Assembly (NCBI GenBank): GCA_023132895.1
Contig: JAGLXL010000003.1
Coordinates: forward strand, 62,001-126,000
DNA length: 64,000 bases
Direction of reading: 5' to 3'
Origin: Nanobdellota archaeon
GTDB lineage: Archaea > Nanobdellota > Nanobdellia > Woesearchaeales > JAGLXL01
Numbering within the stretch: position 1 is the stretch's first letter; the number at the start of each line of letters is the position of its first letter. This document shows positions 20,006 to 27,698 of the stretch, in pieces. Position numbers and translations under genes: made by a program. The notes below the pieces were generated by a model. The model saw nothing but the letters and a program-made list of their open reading frames with translations. It was not told the DNA's origin and made no database searches.

Positions 20006-21160
20006 TTAAGGAAATCCTAAGCCATGGGCTGGTCTTAGTTTTTTAAGTTCTTTTTGTTCGTCTATGAATCTTTTAACTGCTTTCCAAGTGTCAATCGCAA
20101 CAACATCAACGTTTCTATTGAATTCCATGACCTGGGCTGCGGTTTTTTGAACACCCGAGGCTGTCTTTTTGACACCACTGGCTGTTACCTTGTATGTGCT
20201 TTGGACTGTTTTTTGAATACTTTTTGTCAAGATCTTGGCTTTAGGTCCAATGACTTGGATGCCATCAATTATTCTTGATCTGAGAGTTTTTTCAAGAATT
20301 TGTTGGAATTTGACTGGAAAGCAAACTTGGCATGAATATTTCCTGGCTCTTTCTTCTAAAGAATTGTTGTAAGGTAGAGTGTCAAAATTAGCTAGAACTT
20401 CTTGATGAAGAGGATAGAACGATTTTCCTTCAGCGAGAATTAATTCTTTTAATTTTTCTCCTGCTTCTTTGAAGTGTTTGGTATGAAAAGCACCTGAAAC
20501 TGATTTTTCCAAAGAAACAACTTTTTTAACTAAACCTTGTTCTTCGAGATATTCCTTAAAATTCCTGACGTCTTTTATTGGACCGCCAACTGTACGATTT
20601 CCTGGACTGTTAAAAATAGAGAGACTGATATCCAACCCTGTTTCTTGGGTAATGATGGACAAATAATCATCAAAACTAATTAATTGTTTTTGATACTCAA
20701 CTTCTTCCGGACCAACTACAGCTGCCAAAGTAGTGCCTTCTCCAGCCTGACTCATTAGTTCTCCTCTTTTTAAGGCAATTCTAAAAGCACTCGTAAGAGG
20801 GATCATGCCAGCAGCAACTAAAGAATAAAGTTCTCCGAGAGAAAAGCCGATTCTGATATCATCTGGATTATTTTGACCATGACCTAAAAATTCATTACCT
20901 TCAATCCTGATAACATCACCGGTAGAATAACCAATAGCTGCAGTATTGGCTAAGATTAAAGGTTGTTGGATAGCAGTATCTTGCTGCTCTTCTGGTGTGG
21001 CTTTGTCAGACAAGTCTCTTAAAGGCATGCTAGTAACATCTTCACCAATAGAATAAATTTTGTTGATGCCTTTGTTAATTTCTGGATCATCTCCAAGAAC
21101 ATTTTTATACATACCTACATACTGTGTTGCCTGACCAACATATATCTTTAATTTAGCCAA
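20006..21160 (-). CDS. Malonyl-CoA:ACP transacylase-like protein (FabD/acyltransferase domain)
   Basis: Protein of about 384 aa resembling FabD. It has an N-terminal YVGQATQYVGMYKNV (family: PGQGSQYVGMG), the nucleophile motif GFSLGELYSLVAAG (canonical GHSLGE, here His to Phe), KRGELMSQA (substrate Arg), GAFHTKHFKEA (catalytic His) and VIGPKAKIL. A further ~65 residues after the domain (repeated TASGVKKTASGVQKTA) have no counterpart. Start: TTG at 21160 preceded by AAAGGTG six nt away; an ATG at 21226 would add 22 residues without family support. The role is unclear, since archaea usually lack fatty acid synthase. It stands alone. Confidence 0.82.
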   Translation of the reverse strand: MAKLKIYVGQATQYVGMYKNVLGDDPEINKGINKIYSIGEDVTSMPLRDLSDKATPEEQQDTAIQQPLILANTAAIGYSTGDVIRIEGNEFLGHGQNNPDDIRIGFSLGELYSLVAAGMIPLTSAFRIALKRGELMSQAGEGTTLAAVVGPEEVEYQKQLISFDDYLSIITQETGLDISLSIFNSPGNRTVGGPIKDVRNFKEYLEEQGLVKKVVSLEKSVSGAFHTKHFKEAGEKLKELILAEGKSFYPLHQEVLANFDTLPYNNSLEERARKYSCQVCFPVKFQQILEKTLRSRIIDGIQVIGPKAKILTKSIQKTVQSTYKVTASGVKKTASGVQKTAAQVMEFNRNVDVVAIDTWKAVKRFIDEQKELKKLRPAHGLGFP

Positions 21161-21205
21161 TATATACACCTTTTTAACTGAAATTATTTTTCTGTTTAAA
21201 AAGTT
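21161..21205 (-). promoter_or_regulatory. Shine-Dalgarno and TATA-like box deciding the TTG start
   Basis: Minus strand: TTTTTAAAC near 21195-21203, then AAAAAGGTG ending at 21167, then TATATA and the TTG at 21160. The six-nt spacing matches other GGTG-led genes in the window. Confidence 0.5.
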
Positions 21206-21338
21206 ACCGAAAATAGTTATATGCATTTAATATAACATATATCATAAGTTTTTATCATCAAACAGTTCTCAATAAGATTTATAAAGAAAGTTTGTTTTCA
21301 ATTTTTTACGTTTTCGCTGAAAGAGAGGAGGGGATTGA

Positions 21339-21575
21339 ATGAAAGTGAAAGTTTATTCGACACCAGTGTGTCCTGAATGCAAGGTGGTTAAGAGTTTCTT
21401 AGAAGCTTTAAATATTGAATTTGAAGAGATTAATGCTGCTGGCAATGATGAAGTTATTGCTTATCTTGAGAAAAAGACAGGGCAAAGAAGAGTTCCGGTG
21501 ATTGAAACTGAAGAAGATATAGTGGTTGGTTTTGATCAAAAGAAAATAAAAGAAGCGCTTCATCTGGTTCAATGA
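21339..21575 (+). CDS. Glutaredoxin-like / NrdH-type redoxin
   Basis: Thiol-disulfide oxidoreductase of 78 aa with the CPEC active site at the N terminus (YSTPVCPECKVVKSFL), a conserved cis-Pro segment (RRVPVIE) and a VVGFD segment. Length and motif match short NrdH/mini-glutaredoxins, which are usually reduced by thioredoxin reductase; trxB at 14790 is a candidate. A strong Shine-Dalgarno GAGGAGG lies just before the ATG. Confidence 0.92.
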   Translation: MKVKVYSTPVCPECKVVKSFLEALNIEFEEINAAGNDEVIAYLEKKTGQRRVPVIETEEDIVVGFDQKKIKEALHLVQ

Positions 21576-21636
21576 AAAAATTTACTAAATTTTTTCAAGC
21601 TTATAAAATTTTCACTTGGTTCAAATTTTATAAACA

Positions 21637-22209
21637 ATGAAAAAGTTAACTTTAATTCTAATTATTATTTTTTCAATTTTAGCGATTGATTTGCCGGTGA
21701 TGCTGGCATATGAGTCGAGTGTTTTTTCACTTTCTGTTTCTGATTCAGAGCAGATCAATACTTTGGATTATGTTTTTGGCAGAAGTGAATTAACAGTTGA
21801 TTATTCTCCAGAAGAGGTTTCTCATTTAGAAGATGTTCAGCGAGTTATTGGTTGGGCTGATTATTATTTTATTTTTTTATTAGTGGTTGAGATATTTCTT
21901 TTGGTGATGATTTATCGAATCGAGAAAAAAGAGTTTTGGAAAGCTTTTTTTTACGGCGGGATTGTTTCTTCTGGTGTTTTATTACTGACTGTATTTTGGG
22001 CTTTGATTGATTTTAATTCTTTGTTTACTGTTTTTCATCAGATATTTTTTCCAATGGGGAACTGGCAGTTTGCTGCTGATTCAAAGTTAGTTAATTTGTT
22101 TTCTTTTGAGTTTTTTTATGGTTTGGTTAAAGGGATTTTTGTCAAGGCTTTGATTTTTAGTGTTCTTTTGGTTTTGGTTGGGTTAGGTTTAAGGAAAAAA
22201 TTTAAATAG
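21637..22209 (+). CDS. DUF1461/TIGR01906 integral membrane protein (Lit-like)
   Basis: Membrane protein of 190 aa with four hydrophobic helices (residues ~4-22, 73-92, 105-128, 163-185). The signature stretches VSHLEDVQRVI and VFHQIFFPMGNWQF are typical of the TIGR01906/DUF1461 family. That family includes the lipoprotein intramolecular transacylase Lit of Firmicutes, as I recall. Several lipoproteins are encoded nearby, so a lipoprotein-modifying role is possible, but this is inference. A TATA-like box lies near 21599-21606. Confidence 0.82.
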   Translation: MKKLTLILIIIFSILAIDLPVMLAYESSVFSLSVSDSEQINTLDYVFGRSELTVDYSPEEVSHLEDVQRVIGWADYYFIFLLVVEIFLLVMIYRIEKKEFWKAFFYGGIVSSGVLLLTVFWALIDFNSLFTVFHQIFFPMGNWQFAADSKLVNLFSFEFFYGLVKGIFVKALIFSVLLVLVGLGLRKKFK

Positions 22210-22229
22210 ATGATTAATAAACTAATTGT

Positions 22230-22493
22230 ATGGTTGATGTAGTCGAACTAGCAAGAAGAGGAAAATTAGATAAAATAGAGAAAGAGCTGATAAACATAGA
22301 TATCCTTACTGAAGACATACCTGGCATAGATTTATTATTATCAGAAATCTATGTTCATCTTAAAAGAGGGCGAATTAAAGAAGCAGAGACAAAATTAGGC
22401 CATGTACGCTCTAGGATGGCCAATAATCCAAAGGTAATTGCGAAATTAGGCAAGATTGATAAACATTTAAAGGAACTTAAGAAACTATTGTGA
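22230..22493 (+). CDS. Small helical (TPR-like) protein, unknown
   Basis: Protein of 87 aa, helical, with a TPR-like pair (IDLLLSEIYVHLKRGRIKEAETKLGHVR, repeat-like spacing). No catalytic motif. It has a TATA-like TTTAAATAG 22-29 nt before the ATG, overlapping the end of the upstream gene. Not recognised. Confidence 0.68.
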   Translation: MVDVVELARRGKLDKIEKELINIDILTEDIPGIDLLLSEIYVHLKRGRIKEAETKLGHVRSRMANNPKVIAKLGKIDKHLKELKKLL

Positions 22494-22567
22494 TTAGTCT
22501 TTTTGAAAAGCAAGAGATAAGTTTAAATATTATATTATTATTCTATTAGATAAAGAAATGATTGAAA

Positions 22568-23641
22568 ATGGGACTTTTTGATTTTCTAAAAGGAAGCAAA
22601 GCAAAAGAAGCTGAAGAAAAAGAGTTTAAGTGGATTTTAATGGAGTTCTATAGGTTTAAATTAGTAGATAAGGCCTTGAAATCAGCTAAAAAAAGCAGTA
22701 AAAGCAGTCCTGAGAAAGCAAAAAGAAAGATAAAAAAAGCTTTAAGATTGTTGCGCAAAGAAGAGAGAACAGAAATGAGACTAGCTAGGGGATTTTCCAG
22801 AATGGAGGGAGCAGTGGGCGAAGATTTGAAAAAAATCGCGAATGAGCATCCTAAGAAATTTCAAGGTCTTTCCGGTAAAATAAATGATTTGTATGGTGAT
22901 TTAGAAAAGGCAGAAGTTTTTAATGCTGATTTGGAAAAAGAAGCAGCCAGGGGAGGAAAGATTGAAAAGCTGCTGAAAGCCTCTGAAGGTTCTGTTTCTA
23001 AACTAGATGAGACAATTAAAGAAATTGAAAAAGTCATGAAGGAGTTAAAAGGATTTGAAGTACAAATTGAGAAAATAAAAGACGAAACCTCTGAAATTGA
23101 TAAGGAGATTGAAGGAGATATGGATGAAGAAGAGAAAAAAGAGGAATTAAAAGCAATTGGGAAAAAAGTTAAACTAAAGTCTCAATCTGTTCAAGAAAAA
23201 ATTCGTGAATTGAGAAGCAGTATGAGTAAAACTGAGAGTCATGAAGAGGATATGGTAAGTGGTGCTGAAAGGGAATTAAAAAAATTGGGTGGCATAGAAG
23301 AACCAAATCATGAACAAGAAGATATTTATCTCCATAGCCGAGATATTATAGATAGTGGAAAAGATGTTCTTGAAGAGATTAATTCTTTTAACCATTCTCT
23401 TTCAGATTATGGTAGATTTTTTTATACAGAAAGACTTGCCCATTTTTCTGTTCTTTTAGATAATGAAAAAATACGGACACAAACAGAGAATAAAATAAAA
23501 TTATTTAGAGAGCTTATAAATAAAATTAAGGGTTCTTTATTGACCAAAGAATATGATCCAGACCTAGCAAAAATTTGTGATGAAATTTTAGGTTATGTGG
23601 ATGAGATTGATAAGTTGATAAACGAAGTTAAGAAACTATAA
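22568..23641 (+). CDS. Coiled-coil cytosolic protein, unknown
   Basis: Protein of 357 aa starting MGLFDFLKGSK, a start seen in many cytosolic helical proteins. It is highly charged, with long coiled-coil stretches (residues ~130-230). No membrane segment or enzyme motif. An in-frame TTG six nt upstream is less likely than this ATG. It is convergent with the broken gene at 23661-24108, which is also all-helical. Confidence 0.75.
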   Translation: MGLFDFLKGSKAKEAEEKEFKWILMEFYRFKLVDKALKSAKKSSKSSPEKAKRKIKKALRLLRKEERTEMRLARGFSRMEGAVGEDLKKIANEHPKKFQGLSGKINDLYGDLEKAEVFNADLEKEAARGGKIEKLLKASEGSVSKLDETIKEIEKVMKELKGFEVQIEKIKDETSEIDKEIEGDMDEEEKKEELKAIGKKVKLKSQSVQEKIRELRSSMSKTESHEEDMVSGAERELKKLGGIEEPNHEQEDIYLHSRDIIDSGKDVLEEINSFNHSLSDYGRFFYTERLAHFSVLLDNEKIRTQTENKIKLFRELINKIKGSLLTKEYDPDLAKICDEILGYVDEIDKLINEVKKL

Positions 23642-23660
23642 TTCTAAATTTGATAGGGCT

Positions 23661-24108
23661 TTAATCCACGGATTTGAGGAGTTTTTCGACATGTTTTATT
23701 TCTTTAAGTTCGTTAGTAATATCATGGAGTACTGCCCCACACTCTGCATTAAGGGATTCCTCATTCTTCTCAAACCATTCCAGTATTTCAATTATTTCAT
23801 CTAATGGTTGTTCTAATTTGTTGTATTCGTGCGTGTGATCCACAGTGCCGACAATATTACTAAAACTAGAAGATACGCTTGTTAATTCATCAAATTTTGA
23901 AATTGCTTCATCGAATTTTTCCCATAATCCTCCATAATCTTTGATTATTCTTTTAAAGGTTTCATGTGCATTTAAAGCATTTAAATCAATAAGTTCTTCG
24001 GCTAACTTTTCAGAAAAGGTAAAGGCATTAACATAATCTCTCTTATTTAAATATTCCCTGACATCTCTTGCAAGCTTAAGTAGGGGGTATATGGAATAAA
24101 TGAAACAT
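23661..24108 (-). pseudogene. Helical-protein gene with an apparent 1-nt frameshift near its start
   Basis: On the minus strand a continuous helical reading frame runs from about 24088 to the stop at 23661 (for example LARDVREYLNKRDYVNAF and DYGGLWEKFDEAISKF, ending KHVEKLLKSVD). It has no ATG, GTG or TTG in its first ~80 codons. An ATG at 24108 (MFHLFHIP) has a TATA-like box (24131-24140) about 27 nt upstream but is out of frame. Removing one base from the five-C run (G5 on the plus strand, 24083-24087) joins the two into one protein of about 148 aa. This is either a real frameshift, a programmed slip, or a sequencing error. Confidence 0.62.
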
Positions 24109-24130
24109 ATTTGATTATATAATAGATGTT

Positions 24131-24140
24131 ATATATAAAT
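24131..24140 (-). promoter_or_regulatory. TATA-like box for the frameshifted gene
   Basis: Minus-strand ATTTATATAT about 27 nt before the ATG at 24108, the spacing seen for other leaderless genes in the window. Confidence 0.5.
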
Positions 24141-24188
24141 TTTTTTGGTTTTGATTAAAGAAGAATCCTTGGTACTGTAAACATTATC

Positions 24189-24197
24189 TTTTTAAAC
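24189..24197 (+). promoter_or_regulatory. TATA-like box for tpiA
   Basis: TTTTTAAAC centred about 26 nt before the tpiA ATG at 24219; no Shine-Dalgarno. Confidence 0.55.
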
Positions 24198-24218
24198 TCT
24201 GAAAATTTACTAATTTCT

Positions 24219-24869
24219 ATGAAGCCATTGGTGATAGTCAATTTCAAAACTTACAAGCAGTCAATAGGTTCTCAAGGTTTGAAACTAGCCAAGATTTGTG
24301 AGCAGGTTGCTAAGAAGTTTGGCGCTCGGGTTGTGATCTGTCCGCAGACAGCTGATTTAGCATTGTTTGCTAAGAAAGTTAGAATTCCTGTTTATGCCCA
24401 ACATTCGGATGCAATTGAACCTGGTAGGAATACTGGATTTTTATCTCCGGCTGAAGCAAAAGCAGAGAGAGTTAAGGGAACTTTGATTAATCATTCTGAG
24501 CATCCACTTAGTTTGCGGGAAATCAAGAAATTGCTGAAATTATGCAGAAAATATAAGCTGATTTCTATTGTTTGTGTTCCTAATCTAGGAGTTTTGAAGA
24601 AAGTACGTGATTTGAGACCAAATTATATTGCTTATGAACCGCCTGCTTTGATTGGCGGCAAGATTTCTGTTTCAGAAGCAAAACCAGATGTGATTAAAAA
24701 AGCAGTGGAAATGACTAAAGTAAATATTTTAGTGGGAGCTGGTGTTAATTCTCACAAAGATTTGAAAACAGCTGTTCGGTTGGGTGCAAAAGGAGTGTTA
24801 GTTGCTTCTGGTATTGTCAAAGCTCGGAATCCAAAGAAAGAGCTAATTGAATTGATTTCTGGCAATTAG
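24219..24869 (+). CDS. tpiA: Triosephosphate isomerase, archaeal type
   Basis: Interconverts DHAP and glyceraldehyde-3-phosphate in glycolysis and gluconeogenesis. The 216 aa length is typical of the short archaeal enzyme (bacterial ~250). It has N-x-K in IVNFKTYKQS, catalytic His in LINHSEHP, catalytic Glu and the start of loop 6 in AYEPPALIGG, and phosphate-binding VGAGVNS and GVLVASG. The 3' end overlaps the convergent DUF483 gene by 53 nt. Confidence 0.96.
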   Translation: MKPLVIVNFKTYKQSIGSQGLKLAKICEQVAKKFGARVVICPQTADLALFAKKVRIPVYAQHSDAIEPGRNTGFLSPAEAKAERVKGTLINHSEHPLSLREIKKLLKLCRKYKLISIVCVPNLGVLKKVRDLRPNYIAYEPPALIGGKISVSEAKPDVIKKAVEMTKVNILVGAGVNSHKDLKTAVRLGAKGVLVASGIVKARNPKKELIELISGN

Positions 24870-25347
24870 GTGAGCAGGGGAAGTGTGAGATGATGGCTTG
24901 GTCTGTTTTTCTTTTTCTGATGTCGATTAAAGGATGGTAGTTTTGATGCTCTGGCGCTAGATTGCCTTTTTTGAATTGTTCTTGGTAGAATTTGGCGCAG
25001 CATTCTGGGTAGCCTAAGGCGAGCCCGAGATTGTAGTGGTCTTGTTTTGTTTCATGGAGATTTGCTAGCAAGGCTTGTTTTTGATTTTTTGAAATGTAAA
25101 CAAAAAACATTCCTTGGGAATGGTCTTTTGACATTCTAGTTCCTTTGTCTGAGTAATTGCTGCCTTCCATAAGAATTTTGTAAGGTGAGAGTTCTAGGAA
25201 AAGATTATTTTTTTCACAGAATTGTTTTACTTTTTCTAATTCATGCGGATAAAAACCTTGGCGTACAACTGGTTTAAGGTCTTTGAGAAGGTATAATATT
25301 TCCCTGACTTTTGTTTTTGAGCCGAATGTTTGGATTAAGTCTTTCAT
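24817..25347 (-). CDS. DUF483 family protein
   Basis: Archaeal protein of 176 aa. Conserved cysteine motifs LGYPECCAKFYQ and ISHFPCSPNCQKSIQLA are typical of DUF483, a family without established biochemical role (metal binding by the Cys residues is plausible). Its ATG overlaps the HEPN gene stop by 4 nt, so it is third in the MNT-HEPN operon. The 3' 53 nt run antisense through the end of tpiA. Confidence 0.85.
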   Translation of the reverse strand: MKDLIQTFGSKTKVREILYLLKDLKPVVRQGFYPHELEKVKQFCEKNNLFLELSPYKILMEGSNYSDKGTRMSKDHSQGMFFVYISKNQKQALLANLHETKQDHYNLGLALGYPECCAKFYQEQFKKGNLAPEHQNYHPLIDIRKRKTDQAIISHFPCSPNCQKSIQLALSLDSEL

Positions 25348-25748
25348 AATTTCTTTATTTCTTTGATTAATTGATGGGTTTCTTCAAGTATTTGTTTAGT
25401 TTCTTCAATAGTAAGTTCTTTACCATAATAATTAACTCTGTTTCTTACTTTTCTAATATCATCAAATTGGTCTCCTAAGTTTGATTTATTTAAAATTTCT
25501 TTTAAGAAATAAACATAACATTCATGATTATAAATTTTGAAACGGTTTTTAAGTGCTAAGGCCTCCAGAATTTCCCTTAAAGCATCATAGGCTAAAGAAA
25601 TTTTAGAAGAAGAGGTTGTTTGCGTTAAAGGCAACTGTTTTTCTGAGTCTAGTTTGTTTTGACTTGTTTTAAATAGTGATTTGATCAGTTCTTGATCTGG
25701 CTGAACTTCTTTGGCGATTCTTTTGTTTTGACATTCCTCAAAATCCAT
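25344..25748 (-). CDS. HEPN-domain protein of an MNT/HEPN pair
   Basis: Helical HEPN-type protein of 134 aa that follows the nucleotidyltransferase gene by 8 nt. In MNT-HEPN toxin-antitoxin systems HEPN proteins are often RNases with an R-x4-6-H motif. Here the equivalent site reads IRKVRNRVNYYGKEL, with Tyr where His is expected, so it may be a non-catalytic substrate-binding type. YDALREILEALALK is the conserved first helix region. Cytosolic. Confidence 0.78.
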   Translation of the reverse strand: MDFEECQNKRIAKEVQPDQELIKSLFKTSQNKLDSEKQLPLTQTTSSSKISLAYDALREILEALALKNRFKIYNHECYVYFLKEILNKSNLGDQFDDIRKVRNRVNYYGKELTIEETKQILEETHQLIKEIKKL

Positions 25749-25756
25749 TTTTATTT

Positions 25757-26269
25757 CTATGATAATTTTATTTTTCCCTTTAAAATATAACCATTTAATA
25801 AATTATTTTTTAATTCTTTATTTTTTATATCCTGGAATGATCTGTACAAAAAGATCTGAATGTTTCTGCTTAGTGTTTTTTCAAATTTATTTAGGTTCAA
25901 TTTTTTTGTTGAGGTGGAGATGATAGCTAAATCTATATCAGAGTCTTTTTTGACTTCGGCTTTGGATAATGAACCAAATAAAATAATGGTAGGATGAACA
26001 ATTTCTTTTTCTAAGAAACTCAATAAATCAGCTAATCTTTTATTCCAGTAAATTCTGGAGAGATCAATAAATTCTTTGCTTTTATTGGCATAAAAAAATA
26101 GGTAGCCTCTGTCTTTTTTTTGATGAAGAAGATTTTCTTGATGATATTTTTTAAGGATGTTTGAGGCAGTTGGTGGAGTGACTTGAATAAGTCTGGCGTA
26201 TTCTCTAACACTAATCCTTCTATAACAATCTTCAAAGAATGGTTTTAAATTGTAAAATAATTTTAACAT
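25757..26269 (-). CDS. Winged-HTH nucleotidyltransferase (MNT antitoxin-type)
   Basis: Protein of 170 aa. The N-terminal ~75 residues form a winged HTH (RISVREYARLIQVTPPTASN, KKYHQENLLH, wing with KKDRGYLFFYAN). The C-terminal polymerase-beta-type nucleotidyltransferase has GSLSKAEVKKDSDIDLAII (GS plus D-x-D). In characterised MNT-HEPN pairs the MNT protein modifies the HEPN partner with AMP. It is first in the operon MNT, HEPN, DUF483. The ATG (26267-26269) lies within a perfect palindrome, and a second copy covers the TATA box, so autoregulation by the HTH is likely. Confidence 0.88.
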   Translation of the reverse strand: MLKLFYNLKPFFEDCYRRISVREYARLIQVTPPTASNILKKYHQENLLHQKKDRGYLFFYANKSKEFIDLSRIYWNKRLADLLSFLEKEIVHPTIILFGSLSKAEVKKDSDIDLAIISTSTKKLNLNKFEKTLSRNIQIFLYRSFQDIKNKELKNNLLNGYILKGKIKLS

Positions 26270-26296
26270 ATGTTAAATAAAATTAACACATGTTTA
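26263..26296. promoter_or_regulatory. Paired palindromic operators over the MNT promoter and start codon
   Basis: TTAACATATGTTAA (26263-26276), a perfect 14-bp palindrome containing the ATG, and TTAACACATGTTTA (26283-26296), 12 of 14 identical. Their centres are exactly 20 bp apart, two helical turns. The outer copy overlaps the minus-strand TATA-like ATATATAAAC (26292-26301). Confidence 0.75.
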
Positions 26297-26309
26297 TATA
26301 TTTTTCGGT

Positions 26310-26483
26310 TTATTTTTGGTAATATCCAATAACCCAGCCTAAGGCAATGATACCAATGATTAAAGCCAGCCACGGAATTTCAAAAGCAATGACTTTCAAG
26401 TCACTCAAAAACCAAAGAACTGCTACGACCAGAACAATCACTGGAAATGTTGGAAAACCTTTTTTCTTTTTTTGCCAAAACAT
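26310..26483 (-). CDS. 57-aa membrane protein
   Basis: Small gene preceded by GAGGTGAT and 3 nt before the ATG at 26483. The product begins MFWQKKKKGF and has two hydrophobic segments (FPVIVLVVAVLWFL; WLALIIGIIALGWVIG), ending GYYQK. Not recognised. It lies upstream of and co-directional with the MNT gene, 40 nt away, separated by the paired operators. Confidence 0.72.
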   Translation of the reverse strand: MFWQKKKKGFPTFPVIVLVVAVLWFLSDLKVIAFEIPWLALIIGIIALGWVIGYYQK

Positions 26484-26530
26484 ATTATCACCTCGTTAAG
26501 AAAGAAAGAATTTATTGTTTATTAATGTTC

Positions 26531-26851
26531 TTAATTTGGACTTGGGTTTGTGGCTGCGCGGTAAAGAACACTTTGAGCAATCGCATAACCTAAATCTTTT
26601 TTTCCTGTATCTTTTCTGAAGTAGTTGGACAATTTATTATCAAAAAGGCTGTCTTTTCTTAAATGATCAGAGAATTGATCGTTAGAGGGATTTTTTCTAA
26701 AAAAGTCTCTATCTAAATAAAGGTCTTTGAAGTAGCCGATTCCTGAAAGTACCTTATCATTTTCCTTCATATATCTTGTATTGGGTGGAGTTAGAGCTAT
26801 ATTGGCTTTGTACATAACTTCTTGTCCTACGGCTTCAAACATAGATGGCAT
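26531..26851 (-). CDS. Small protein following a HExxH protease, unknown
   Basis: Protein of about 106 aa starting MPSMFEAVGQEVMYKAN. The ATG at 26851 follows GGAGG with 5 nt spacing, both inside the 3' end of the upstream protease gene (17-nt overlap). It is charged, rich in Asp/Lys/Asn, and has no signal peptide or membrane segment. The tight overlap suggests a partner or regulator of the protease (inference). An in-frame TTG at 26863 lies before the Shine-Dalgarno and is unlikely. Confidence 0.7.
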   Translation of the reverse strand: MPSMFEAVGQEVMYKANIALTPPNTRYMKENDKVLSGIGYFKDLYLDRDFFRKNPSNDQFSDHLRKDSLFDNKLSNYFRKDTGKKDLGYAIAQSVLYRAATNPSPN

Positions 26852-27623
26852 GTTTTCCTCCAACTATTTCCCAGTAGAGTTCTAAAGGATTTTTGTCTTT
26901 GAATTTGTTGACGAATTGATGGGCAATGTCATGAATGCCGTTATTGGCAGGGTTTTCTAAAGTGATGGCGCTTCTTAGATTAGCTATATTATGTTGTTTT
27001 ATTGTTTTCATCCAGGCTTTGCTAAAGGCAAAGGCTTTGGCTTCTTCCAGACGTTTGTCTTTGAGTGGTTTGCTGATGACATGGCCTAATTCGTGGCCAA
27101 TAGTAAGCATGACACTAGCTAAATCATCGTTGAGAACGAAAATTTCTGAAGTTTGACCAGATTCTTTTCTGTTGAAAGAAATTCCTCTAACACCTGGCTG
27201 AGAAATTATTTTTTTAAATTGATTTGGCTCGCAGATAGTAATCTGAATATCTGGAGGGAATTCTTTTTCTGTAGTCTTGAGGAAAGCTTCCTGGATTTCC
27301 TCTTGGATTTGTTCTGCATCACCAATAAATCTTTTTCTCCAGCCAGGCTTGAGGAAATTATCCGGGATAAATGAATATTCAATGTTAGTTGGCTGAGTTT
27401 TTTTTATTTGGTATAAGACTTGGTTTGAATTATTGTACATCTGGACTTGCTCTTGTTTTGGAATGTAGAAGTGTGTTTCTGGTTGTATGGCTTCTGCGAA
27501 ATAGTTAACATTGGGTGATTGACTAAGTGAAGTGTGGTAAGCCATGGATTCTAAATCAGAATAACCACATGAACTTGAATTTGGGCCGGCAAGGCTGTAA
27601 CTGCAGTTTCCTGTGTATGACAT
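26835..27623 (-). CDS. Metalloprotease-like protein with HELGH motif
   Basis: Protein of 262 aa. The zinc-protease motif MLTIGHELGHVISKP is near residue 175, followed by LEEAKAFAFSKAW, whose Glu could be the third ligand as in gluzincins. The N-terminal ~90 residues are Ser/Asn/Tyr-rich without a signal peptide, so it may be cytosolic. The family is not identified. Followed by the overlapping 106 aa gene. Confidence 0.75.
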   Translation of the reverse strand: MSYTGNCSYSLAGPNSSSCGYSDLESMAYHTSLSQSPNVNYFAEAIQPETHFYIPKQEQVQMYNNSNQVLYQIKKTQPTNIEYSFIPDNFLKPGWRKRFIGDAEQIQEEIQEAFLKTTEKEFPPDIQITICEPNQFKKIISQPGVRGISFNRKESGQTSEIFVLNDDLASVMLTIGHELGHVISKPLKDKRLEEAKAFAFSKAWMKTIKQHNIANLRSAITLENPANNGIHDIAHQFVNKFKDKNPLELYWEIVGGKHAIYV

Positions 27624-27698
27624 TTTAATCAGTATTAGAACTAGATGATTTTGGTAGTTAAAAGTTTTATGTGGGAAAGTGGGACAAAAAAGTCATAA

